64,000 nucleotides of DNA from positions 62,289,559 to 62,353,558 of the forward strand of contig NC_092040.1 of assembly GCF_003086295.3 (NCBI RefSeq), in the 5' to 3' direction. Position 1 is the first letter of the stretch. Each line of letters opens with the position of its first letter. Origin of the DNA: Arachis hypogaea (lineage: Eukaryota; Streptophyta; Magnoliopsida; Fabales; Fabaceae). The notes below the pieces were generated by a model. The model saw only the letters and a program-made list of their open reading frames with translations. It did no database searches and had not been told where the DNA came from. Of the stretch, positions 33,965 through 44,588 are shown piece by piece. The translations under genes and the position numbers were made by a program.

Positions 33965-35280
33965 GATGCCGTAATCTGTGTGTTAAGTGTTTCAGGCTTT
34001 ATAGGGCATGAATGAGTTGGAGATTGGAAAGGAAGCTAGCAAAAATGGAATGAACACGAGAAATTGAGGACATAACCAGCGAGAAGTGATGCGGCCGCAT
34101 GGCTCACGCGTTCGCACGAAAGAGGAGAAATTCCAATGACGCGGCCGCATGGCTCACGCGACCGCGCGGATTGGGAAAGCACAAGTGACGCAGAAGCGTG
34201 GACGATGCGAATGCGTGCCAGGAAAAAAGCGCGAATGACGCGTCCGCATGGATGACGCGTTCGCGTGACGTGCGCGATCTGCATAATCTGCATAATTTGC
34301 TGGGGGGCGATTTTGGACCCTATTTTGACCCAGTTTTTGGCATAGAACAGCAGACTAGAGCCAGAGAACATGCAGAAACCAGGGACAACAATTCATTCTA
34401 CATAGTTTTAGTTTTAGATCTAGTTTTTACTCCTCCTCTAGGTTTTTCTCTCTACACATTCATAGTTCTTAGGGTTTTATTTTTCTACCACTTTTTGCAT
34501 TGGGATATTGAGAAGAGTTATTACCTCATCAAGACTTCGTCATTCTAGTTCGTTTTCTTTACTTGGCTTTACTCTTCCATGTCCTTTGCTTTGTTTAATT
34601 TTACCATTGGAATATTTTTAGGATTATTTAATACAAGGATTACTTTTATTTTTAATTGATTATTTTGATTTTTATTTACAATGTCTTTCTTTAATTCCTT
34701 TTCATATGTTATAAATTTTACATTCACAATGAGCGAGTAGTTCCCTAACTTGATGGGGAGTTGATTGAACGGAGCCCTTGAGTTGGAAGGCTTAAAAGAA
34801 AGATTGTAACTGGGTTTATTGTTGGATTGCCCTCTAGTCACTAACACCAATCCCTTTTAATTAAGGGGGTTGCAACTTGTGAACGGACGTAGCATTCCAA
34901 CTTGTTTGACTTTCCCTTACCTAGCAAGAGATAACTAAACAGGATAACCTTTAATTATCAATTAATCTAGAGAGTAATCCAACAATAATGGGACTTCCAA
35001 CTAATCAACTCCCAGTCAAGGCTTTTATTTACATTATTCAAATTCTCCAATTTAATTTCCTGTTTACTCAACTCAAACCTTTTTGAAAACATCTGATTAA
35101 TAAAATAGCACACTTTTCTGCAACTCGTTTGGAGACGACCTGGGATTCATACTCCCAGTATTTTAATTTTAAATTTCTGTGACACCTTTCTAAATTGATA
35201 AGTGGATTTCTGGCGAGTTAAGAACTATACTTGCAACCTATATATTTTAATAATTTTTAATTCGCCAATTTCTGCCCACA
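33965..35280 (+). repeat. 5' LTR of element E, right piece
   Basis: Continues E's LTR after the B array. It includes GC-rich ACGCGGCCGCATGG-type repeats (34085-34285) and a U5-like T-rich part. It ends ...TTCTGCCCACA before the primer site. Short frames in it are chance. Confidence 0.8.
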
Positions 35281-35288
35281 TCAATTTT

Positions 35289-35306
35289 TGGCCCCGTTGC
35301 CGGGGA
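35289..35306 (+). promoter_or_regulatory. Primer-binding site of E (variant)
   Basis: TGGCCCCGTTGCCGGGGA differs from the tRNA-Asp complement seen in C, D and G at one base (C for G at the fifth position). It lies eight bases after CCCACA. Confidence 0.7.
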
Positions 35307-35402
35307 GTTGCATCAGAGTGCTAATTTATTGATTGGTATTTATTTTAATTGCAATTTTTTCTTTTCATTCTGTTACTATGAGCTGTACGTTTCTTTCGTT
35401 AA

Positions 35403-35544
35403 ATGACGCCTTCACTTCCTGATCCAAGCTTGCCAGTATTTGACACTGAAATTGAAAGAACTCTTTCACGTATAAGGCAAGCTCGGCGTCGGTGACTCCT
35501 CTTTGAGGACGAACCTGAACCGTCATCTAAGGAAGAAACAAGCT
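35403..35544 (+). pseudogene. gag: E gag, N-terminal piece
   Basis: The frame starts MTPSLPDPSLPVFDTEIERTL, then an arginine-rich stretch ending at TGA (35493-35495). It continues LLFEDEPEPSSKEET until F inserts after AAGCT. The stop follows CGGCGTCGG and fits a CGA-to-TGA change in an arginine run. Gag-like starts with an RxRR cluster and an acidic LFEDE motif occur in this legume retroelement group; I recognise this only by appearance. Confidence 0.6.
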
Positions 35545-37041
35545 TGACGTTAGGATTTTTGCTAGTAAAGATTTATAAAAATATTCGCGTTGCAGATATA
35601 GCTTCTAAACTAACAGAAATCCCTTCGTACAAAAGTTTTGGTTGTCACAAGTAATAAACCCCTTTAAAATTGATAACCGAGTATTTAAACCTCGGATCGT
35701 CTTCTCAAGGAATTGCAGGGAGGTATGTTCTTATTATTGGCTATGAAAAAGGTAAAATTGGGGGCTTTGGAAATAAAGGGGAAGTATGACAAGTAATTCA
35801 AATGGCAATTAAAATAAAAAAATATTGTAAAGCAAACCCTTTGGCAAGGTATGAGAAATTGGAAGTCCAGACTTAGTTATTCTTGTCAATAATAATGAAA
35901 GTTGAATCTTAATTCCACTTAGTTGACCTTCGCTAAAGCAAAGGAAAGTCAAGGGACTAATTAATTTGACCTTCGAATCTTATTTATTTCCTAAGAAAAG
36001 GTTGGAATTATTGAAGTTCAGTTCAATTAGCAAAGATAACAGTTATCACTTATGTTGAGCTAAGATAACCCCTGAATTACTGATTTCTTAACCAAGACCA
36101 AAAAGGAAAAAGTAAATTAATTCAACTGGAATGAAAATGTCTTCAGATTGGGAATAATCAATGGCATAAATAAAAGAAGGCAATATTAAACTGAAATACC
36201 TCAATTAACATTAAATAAGAAAATCATCATGAATGTGGCATAAGCCAAATAGGCAACATAACTAATATAAGCATTAAAGTATCTGAGAATAAGAGATAAA
36301 TATAAAGTAAAGGAATATTGAACCTGGGATCGAGAGTCACTCCTAAAACTAAGAGAAGTCCTAAATCCTAATCCTAAAGAGAGAGGAGAGAACCTCTCTC
36401 CCTCAAAACTACATCTAAACTAAAAATTGTGAGTTCTTCAACGCCCCTTGAGTCTCTGCAAGTTCCCTGACTTTAATCTGTGTTTCTGGGCCAAAAACTG
36501 GGTTAAAATGCGGCCCAGAATCTCTGCCAGCGACTTTTGTAATTCTGCAGATCGCGCACGTCACGCGATCTCGTCATCCATACGGACGCGTCATTCGCGT
36601 TTTTCCCTGCCACGCGTTTGCGTCGTCCACGCTTCCACGTCACTTGTGCTTTTCCAATCCGCGCGGTCGTGTGAGCCATGCGACCGCGTTTGTGAATTTC
36701 TTTCTTCCGTGCGGTTGCGTCGCTGACGCGTACGCGTCACTTCTCACTGGTCATCTCCTCAATTTCTTGTGTTCCTTCCATTTTTGCAAGCTTCCTTCCC
36801 AATCTCTCACTCATTCATACCCTATAAAGCCTGAAACACTTAACACACATATCAAGGCATCGAATGGTAATAAGAGAGGATTAAGATTAGCTAAATTAAG
36901 ACCAAAGAAGCATGTTTTCAATCATGTAATAATTTTAGGAAGGAAATATAAATGCATGCTAATTATATGAATAAGTGAGTAAAGACCATAATAAAACCAC
37001 ACAATTAAACACATTGTAAACCATAAAATAGTGGTTTATCA
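35545..37041 (-). repeat. 3' LTR of element F
   Basis: 1497 bp, TGACGTTAGG...GTGGTTTATCA on the plus strand. It carries GC-rich CGCG repeats at 36545-36745. Confidence 0.9.
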
Positions 37042-39254
37042 ACCTCCCCACACTTAAACATTAGCATGTCCTCATGCTAAACTCAAGGAGACAAAATAAA
37101 TGAGTAGGGAAAGGCAAGACTTATGCAATGCAACCTATGAATGTGAATGCAACTACATGCTAAAATGATTCTACCTACTTGGTGAAAAAGTAAATAAATC
37201 TTTCAAGAATAAATATGAACTGGATTTCACTAATTCAAATCACAAAATACAATATAAGTAACTTGCAAGAAGAAGATAGCTCATAAAAGCAGGGAACGTA
37301 GAATTAAGCACTGAACCCTTACTAGTAGTGTATATCATTCTAACTCTCAAGTGTCTAGGGTCAGTTCTCTCAATTCTCTACTAATCCTGCTTTCTATAGC
37401 TTGCTCTTCATCTAACAATCAACAAAAATTTAATGCACCAATACACAAATCAAGAGGTCTTTTAAGGGTTGTAATGGGGTTAGGGTCAAGGTAGGATTGT
37501 ATTTGGCCAAGTGGATTAAAATCTGAATCCTTAATTAACATAAACTTTCCACCTAACTCAAGACAATCCATTTAATTCAAATACAAAATCTAGCTTCCCA
37601 TCAACTGTGTTTACTACATAATTATGCATTCCAAGTTTTGAGTACAGCTCATATGCATTGATTTATTTTGGGGCATTTTGTCCCCTTTTATTAATTGCTC
37701 TTTTATTTTTCTTTTTCACTTTTTTTTCAATGAATATAATTAAAGTATTGAATGCAATAACATGTGCTCAACCATTATTTTGCACATTTTCACTAAAATA
37801 TACAACACCCAATTATTCAAACCAAATATTTTCAAACCCAACTTCCCCACACTTAAATCATAAGCACTTTTAGTAGTCTAAGCTAACCAAGGATTCAAAT
37901 TAAGGACATTATTGTTTTCCGCTTAGAGTCAGTAATGAGCAAGAGTAAAGAACAAATGGGTATATTAGGCTCAAATTGGTTTGCAAAGGATAATGAAAGG
38001 GTAAGGCCATATGGGTATGTAAGCTTAGTGAAACAAAGGCCTCAATCATATCAGTGCATGCATACATCAAACAATGGAAATATAGAATTAAGCAAGACAA
38101 AGATCACAATTTTAGAGAGAGAAACACACACCAAAAATAAAATATTGATTGCTAAAATGCAACCAATCAAATAGGCTTAAGAACTCACTAGTTTTGTGTG
38201 TTCGAGCTTTAAACCATGTTCCAAAATAAGACTTTTTCAAACAAGTTTTTCAAAAAGTTTTATTCAAATTAGTGAAATACTATAAAAATTTATTGAAAAA
38301 GAAAATATTACTTTAACCAAGTGATAAAATATGCACAAAAAACAAACATGCAATCGAACATGCAAATGCAACAATGAAAAACAAAAATTGGTGTTGAGAA
38401 GGGACTAACTAACCCGTGGAGATCGGTATCGACCTCCCCACACTTAAAGATTGCACCGTCTTCGGTGCATGCTGAGATGTACAGGTGGGTGGGTATTGTG
38501 GTTCCTCAGTTGTTGCTCGTTGTAGAAGCTTTTTCTTTACCCGTTCTGGTGGCCAGCCTCAAAAAGGGAGAAGAGAAAGGGACATGAAGTCAAAGGGATG
38601 GAGTAAAGAGGAGGGCGGTATGAGTGATAATCATGCCAAGTAAAAAAATAGTGAATGAAAGACATGGTTGCGATTCCATGTGATCAATTTATCAATGGAA
38701 ATATAGCAAGGCATGGGGAGTATTGGATGCAAGATGTTTATTAGCATGCCGGCAAGGGCATGGGTAGCATAGATCAAGCATCAAAAGCTTTAATGTATTG
38801 TTAGTCGTGAGAAACTAACAATAACGTTTGTATTAACAATTATATTAATTAATAAAATAGTAAAGGAAATTTGTGAAAAGCAGGCATTTATAGTAGTAGA
38901 TTAAAAGAAATCTCAAAAATAGTGCACAATGCCATACGGGTGTTTTCACAAACACATAGCATGCACGGTAAATAAGCTATTTGAAAGTATTAAATTGAAC
39001 ATGCAAGCAACTCTTTAAAAAGTAATATATAATTGTCAAATAATCCACAAAAATATAGAAAAAATAATGACCCAAATAAAATTCCAACACCAATGAAAAT
39101 AATGCAATAAATGAAAGTATGCAATTAAGTAAAAGAAAATGAAAGATAAGAAGAATGAGAAGGGAAAGAAGGGAAGAAGAAGTAAGCAAGAAAGGTGGGA
39201 GGAAAAATTAGGATGGGGAAGAAAAGATAAAATATTTTGGCATATTAGGTTAGG
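37042..39254 (-). other. F 3' internal region, non-coding
   Basis: AT-rich. It has a polypurine tract at 37042-37058 and an identical internal copy at 38432-38448. It is homologous along its length to the internal segments of B. I see no convincing gene. Frames near 37658-38174 are chance. Confidence 0.7.
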
Positions 39255-39795
39255 TGTGCGACGCTAGTGATGCGGTCGTGTGGGTGACGCGGCCGCGTGG
39301 TGCGCAATAAGGTCAGGCGATGCGGACACGTGGGTCACGCGATTGCATCACTTGATTTGTGCTAGTGGCGTGAGTTCAGCCTTGCATTCGCACAACTCTC
39401 TGTTTGAATTGCATTTTGCCAAAAATCTGGGTGACGCGGTCGCGTGGGTGACGCGATCTCGTGGATGGCCATTTTTGATAGACGACGCGGCTGCGTGGGG
39501 CACGCGTTCGCGTGGTAGGGCTTGGGCTTCTAGCATGAGTCCAGCCAAATTCCAGCACAACTTTCGGCCATGCACTTTTATGACGTCGATTTTCATGGCA
39601 CGCGGCCGCGTGGGTGACGCGGTCGCGTGGGAGGCCAAAGTTCCACATGAGGCGGTCGCATGAGCGACGTGATCACGTGGAGTCAAATTATGCTAATGGC
39701 GCGCCTCCAGCCACGCTCTCCGTGACTCTCTATTCAATTCTTTTCTTCCTAACGCACTAGTGACGCGGACGCGTCAACGACGCTGCGGCGTCGTG
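39255..39795. repeat. CpG-rich imperfect repeat array (F)
   Basis: About a dozen irregular copies of (T)GACGCGG(C/T)CGCGTGGG and relatives, with CGCG cores, separated by 5-60 bp. Some form the palindrome CACGCGGCCGCGTGG. Similar runs sit in the LTRs of B, E and F. Frames running through it (for example 39280-39663) are artefacts of the repeat. Confidence 0.75.
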
Positions 39796-40011
39796 TGCGT
39801 GTTTTTTTTTTGTGTGCAGGTATGTAATTATGCAGTATGCAGTGCTAAATGCAAATGTTATGAATAGCATCCAGGTTCAATAGAAATAAACAATATAAAA
39901 TAAACAAAAATGAAATAAAATGGAAACAGGAACGATAATACCATGGTGTGTTGTCTCCCACCTAGCGCTTTTAGTTAAAGTCCTTAAGTTGGACATTTGA
40001 TGAGCTTCCTG
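39796..40011. other. Short AT-rich spacer in F
   Basis: No feature seen beyond a T-run and a CCATGGTGTGTTGTCTCCCACCTAGCGCTT stretch. That stretch resembles the GGGAGGCAAC block found after pol in the other family. Confidence 0.4.
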
Positions 40012-40311
40012 TTATGGTGGCTTGTGCTTGAATTTGTCCAAAAATCTCCACCAGTGTTTGGAATGCCAGCATCCTCCGGGGTCCCAAACAAGGTACGTAA
40101 AGCCCTTGCGTGAGTTCAAATAGGCTTGTAGGCTCCCGGAGTGTTGAATGTCAGAATAGACTCCTGGATCCCAAACTTTTCTTCTACACCCGTCTTTGTC
40201 TTGATCTACATTGTTCCAGTCGGGTGATGGGTAATCCGAATTCTCACTGCAATGACCAAACATCTTCCGAGATCCTTTAGATTGAGCTTGACACCAATTC
40301 CTGCACCTCAA
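40012..40311 (-). CDS. F short ORF with WDPG motifs, unknown
   Basis: A 99-residue frame that is Cys/Trp-rich, with two VWDPG(V/G) motifs and a C-terminus WWRFLDKFKHKPP. I do not recognise a domain. Similar text is familiar from legume retroelement annotation, but I cannot assign a role. It could be the decayed remnant of a coding or structured RNA segment. Confidence 0.35.
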   Translation of the reverse strand: MRCRNWCQAQSKGSRKMFGHCSENSDYPSPDWNNVDQDKDGCRRKVWDPGVYSDIQHSGSLQAYLNSRKGFTYLVWDPGGCWHSKHWWRFLDKFKHKPP

Positions 40312-40467
40312 ATTAAAGTGCGAAACCTCATTGAATCTTGCATATCATCGCTGAGTGCGAGTCATTTCCCTTTTTCTCTTAAAGCCGCAAAGAGCTCTAA
40401 GCTGGCCATCTGTTTCAAGCAAGCCATATTCAAGTGGAAAAATAAAGATAAGAGTCAAGGATTTTAC
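40312..40467. other. F spacer between the two ORFs
   Basis: No feature recognised. Confidence 0.4.
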
Positions 40468-41577
40468 TTACTTGAAGTTTGTGTTGAGTGGTAGTGGCCT
40501 TGGGGTTAGTGTTTCCAGTGGTTCTGCAAGCTCTACTCCCTTGTGGTCTTCTGTGAATTCCTCCACTTCCTTGCAAACCTTTTCCATTCCAGCCATGTCC
40601 TGGTCAAAGTCTTCCATGGCTTCCTCATCACTTGAGTCATAATTAGGAGGTTGAGAAAAGTCGACCTCTGCATCATCTTCGTATTCACTTGGGGAAGATT
40701 CTTCTATCTCAAAGAATTCACTCGCGGCTGCAAGTTCATCACTAGGAGGACTTGACTAGTGATCATCATCATCAAGGAAACATGTGTCTTGGGTAATTCT
40801 GTCTAGTTCTTCATAAGATATCTGCATTGGGGGCTGCGCAACATCCTCTTTAGCATCAATTGTAACATCCTTGACGAAGTTTTCCATAACTCTGGGTTCA
40901 GGTGGCGGTTCAGCATCTCCTAAATCTTCAACCAACTCTTCTTCTTCTACAATGACAGCGCCCTCTACTTGTTCCAGTACAAAGTTATGCTCTATGCTGT
41001 CCACTGGAGTTTCTAGTATCTTTTTCGTGCTGCGTTCTTCATTAAATTCTCCACATGAAGCCATGGGAGTCTGTCGAGTGTCTGAACGTCTGGAAGATAA
41101 CTGATTTATTGCTTGCTCCAGTTGATGAAGGGTTGCATTGAACTGGTTTACTGATTCCTCGAAGCGAACCTGTGATTTTTGGCTTGATGGATATGGACAT
41201 GGTGTGTAGGAGAGTGGTGGTTCTTGGGAGTAATTGGATTGGTGTTGTGGTGGATAAGGATCATATGGTGGCAAATGGTGAAAGGAAGCTTGTGAGTGTG
41301 GTGGTTCGAAATTATGTCGAGATGATGGTCTCTAAGCACATGGTGGGGCTTGTTGGTAGTTACAAGGTTGTCCACCATATCTTTCAGCTGGGTATGCATC
41401 ACAGAATGGTCGTTGTCCATGATATCTTGGAGGGTGTTGTTGCCTAAAGGGTTGATTAGATCCGCTTGGCTCCATCCATCCTTGATTTGTCTGACCTTGA
41501 TGCATATTCCTGCTGTGGTTTCTATTTCCTTTAACAAAGTTAGAACCAAACTCAAAGCGAAAGGAGTGAGAATTCAT
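40468..41577 (-). pseudogene. F main ORF, Pro/Gln-rich then acidic, two TAG stops
   Basis: A frame of 370 codons from ATG 41577 (MNSHSFRFEFGSNF) to TAA 40468, with in-frame TAG at 41334-41332 and 40758-40756. The N-terminal third is rich in Asn/Gln/Pro/Tyr (QQHPPRYHGQRPF). The middle has PPYDPYPPQHQS and a short helical segment (VNQFNATLHQLEQAINQL). The C-terminal half is strongly acidic (EEEELVEDLGDAEPPPE). No zinc knuckle, protease or Gag core is seen. It occupies the gag position after the primer site, so it may be a replaced or highly diverged Gag-like protein. Confidence 0.5.
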
Positions 41578-41694
41578 AGTAGTTATCAGAAATAAGAGGG
41601 AAGAGAGAAACAAATAAACAAGTAAAAGAAAAATATTTTGTTTTTTTTTTGAAAAATATTTACAATAACCAATAATAAGGCACACGTTTGCAAT

Positions 41695-41712
41695 TCCCCA
41701 GCAACGGCGCCA
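41695..41712 (-). promoter_or_regulatory. Primer-binding site of F
   Basis: TGGCGCCGTTGCTGGGGA on the minus strand, three bases from the LTR. It differs by one base from the tRNA-Asp complement. Confidence 0.8.
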
Positions 41713-41715
41713 TTT

Positions 41716-43214
41716 TGACGTTAGGATTTTTGCTAGTAAAGAATTTATAAAAATATTCGCGTTGCAGATATGGCTTCTAAACTAATAGAAATCCCTTTGT
41801 ACAAAAGTTTTGGTTGTCACAAGTAACAAACCCCTTTAAAATTGATAACCGAGTATTTAAACCTCGGGTCGTCTTCTCAAGGAATTGCAGGGAGGTATGT
41901 TCTTATTATTGGCTATGAAAAGGGTAAAATTGGGGGTTTTGGAAATAAGGGGGAAGTATGACAAGTAATTCAAATGGCAATTAAAATAAATAAATACTGT
42001 AAAGAAAACCCTTTGGCAAGGTATGAGAAATTGGAAGTCCAGACTTAGTTATTCTTGTCAATAATAATGAAAGTTGAATCTTAATTCCACTTAGTTGATC
42101 TTTGCTAAAGCAAAGGAAAGTCAAGGGACTAATTAATTTCACCTTCGAATCCTATTTATTCCTAAGAAAAGGTTGGGATTATTGAAGTTCAACTCAATTA
42201 GCAAAGATAACAGTTATCACTTATGTTGAGCTAAGATAACCCTTGAGTTACTGATTTCATAACCAATACCAAAAAGGGAAAAGTAAATTAATTCTACTGG
42301 AATGAAAATGTCTTCAGATTGGGAATAATCAATGGCATAAATAAAAGAAAGCAATATTACACTAAAATACCTCAATTAACATTAAATAAGAAAATCATCA
42401 TGAATGTGGCATAAGCCAAATAGGCAACATAACTAATATAAGCATTAAAGTATCTGAGAATAAGAGATAAATATAAAGTAAAGGAACATTGAACCTGGGA
42501 TCGAGAGTCACTCCTAAAACTAAGAGAAGTCCGAAATCCTAATTCTAAAGAGAGAGGAGAGAACCTCTCTCCCTCAAAACTACATCTAAACTAAAAATTG
42601 TGAATTCTTCAACGCCCCCTGAGTCTCTGCAAGTTCCCTGACTTTAATCTGTGTTTTTGGGCCGAAAACTGGGTTGAAATGAGGCCCAGAATCTCAGCCA
42701 GCGACTTTTGTAATTCTGCAGATCGCGCACATCACGCGATCGCGTCATCCATGCGGACGCGTCATTCGTGTTTTTCCCTGCCACGCATTTGCGTTGTCCA
42801 GGCTTCCGTGTCACTTGTGCTTTTCCAATCCGCGCGGTCGCGTGAGCCATGCGACCGCATCACTGCAAATTCCTTTCTTCCGCGCGGTCGAGTCGCTGAC
42901 GTGTACGCGTCACTTCTCGCTGGTCATCTCCTCAATTTCTTGCGTTCCTTCCATTTTTGCAAGCTTCCTTCCTAATCTCTCACTCATTCATACCCTATAA
43001 AGCCTGAAACACTTAACACATAGATCAAGGCATCGAATGGTAATAAGAGAGGATTAAGATTAGCTAAATTAAGACGAAAGAAGCATGTTTTCAATCATGT
43101 AATAATTTTAGGAAGGAAATATAAATGCATGCTAATTATATGAATAAGTGGGTAAAGACCATAATAAAACCACACAATTAAACACATTGTAAACCATAAA
43201 ATAGTGGTTTATCA
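41716..43214 (-). repeat. 5' LTR of element F
   Basis: 1499 bp with the same termini as the 3' LTR. By eye it differs from 35545-37041 at a few percent or less, including in the CGCG repeats. Confidence 0.9.
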
Positions 43215-44552
43215 AAGCTCCCTCTCTACTGATCCAGTTCATTTACGTGCAGGTGACATACAGCGGCCAGAAGAGTCACTATCCAGGAGGAAGGAGCCCC
43301 TAATTTTACGCTCCAACCATTCCAGGCACACCACCCAGCAGTAGCGGTAGATTTTGAATTAAAGTCTTCACTACTCAACTTGATGCCCAAGTTTCATGGC
43401 TTACCTGCTCAAGAGCCTATCAAGCATCTTAGGGATTTCCAGACTGCTTATTCTACTGTTAAGCATAATGGCACTGATAAAATCTCCATTCTATTGAAAA
43501 CCTTCCCGTTTTCTTTGGAGGGAAAGGCAAGAGAGTGGTACTACACTCAACCCTTAGCAAATGTATCCAACTGGGATACATTCAGAAAAGAATTTTTGGA
43601 AAAATTCTTTCCATCTGAAGTTACTGATAAACTGAGGAAAGACATTTCCACGATTGTTCAGGATGACAATGAGACTCTCTTTGAATACTGGGAGTGCTTC
43701 AATAATCTTCTGGAAGCATGCCCCCACCACAGGATTGACAATATAGTGTTACTCAGTTATATCATACAGGGCATGAGGCCCCAAGATAAGACCACATTGG
43801 AAAGTGCTAGCAATGGGTCTATGAAGAAGTACAAGACCACTGATGAGGCATGGCAATTGATCATCGACTTAGCTGAATCTACTAGGAACCATAGGCAGAA
43901 ACAAGGCCGTTCAAAAGCCATTGCAGAAGTATCCTCTAACAGAGAGACGGCTGCTCTAGCTCAGAGTATCTGTGAAATGACCAACTTGCTGAAGCAGATG
44001 CAATTGAATCAACAACAAGTTCAGCATGCTCAACATCCTCCACCACAACAAAGCCAATAGTTAGTCCCACAAAGAGTTTGTGGAGTCTGTGCTGATTATA
44101 GCCATTATACAGATGAATGCCCACAACTCCAACAGGAAGACAACATGGTGGCATCCACTCATAACTTCTATGACCGCCCCAACCAAGGGTACAATCAAGG
44201 TGGAAATCATAACCATGGATGGCAAGATAATTCTAACCAGAATTGGAGGGACAACAATAACAGAGGAGGCAGAGATAATCAGGGAAATCAGAGGTGGAAT
44301 AATAACAACAACAGGCAGCAGAATCAACCTTACAGAAAACCTCACCTGAGGCAATTCCAAGGACCACAGAATACCCAACAGCAGACCTCTCAATTTACTC
44401 ATCCTTCTTTATCTCCTAATGAAGAGTTACTACAATCTTTTGAGCGGAGACAACAGACCATGGAAAATAACATTATGAATAGCATTAATGCCAGTCTGAA
44501 TGGTCTGACCTCTACTTTGCAAGGTCTTGTTTCACAGATTGGATCAATGTAA
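43215..44552 (+). pseudogene. gag: E gag, C-terminal piece
   Basis: After F, the E reading frame resumes, with a one-base shift between about 43320 and 43350. From 43380 a Retrotrans_gag region reads FHGLPAQEPIKHLRDF ... GKAREWYYTQP ... FFPSEVTDKLRKDIS. It is stopped by an in-frame TAG at 44058-44060. The same frame continues with a classic C-X2-C-X4-H-X4-C zinc knuckle (CGVCADYSHYTDEC, 44079-44120). An Asn/Gln-rich tail (QDNSNQNWRDNNNRGG) follows, ending at TAA 44550-44552. Element G begins 36 bp later. Confidence 0.8.
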
Positions 44553-44588
44553 AATTTCAGTAACCAACCCTTAAGCTCTGGTGGACTC

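Larger units (their letters stand above)
35545..43214 (-). mobile_element. Element F: pol-less retrotransposon (TGATAAACC family)
   Basis: Complete 7670-bp minus-strand insertion with LTRs of 1497 and 1499 bp and the AAGCT duplication (35540-35544 and 43215-43219). It has primer site TGGCGCCGTTGCTGGGGA and a polypurine tract TTTAAGTGTGGGGAGGT. The internal region holds no recognisable gag, protease, RT or integrase. It has only an unknown Pro/Gln- and acid-rich frame, a short WDPG-containing frame and a CpG-rich palindrome array. It must be mobilised by another element. Confidence 0.85.

Noticed and set aside
39280..39686. Overlapping frames of 90-127 residues on both strands
   Set aside because: The CGCG repeat array lacks stop codons by composition. 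The peptides are just the repeat translated.
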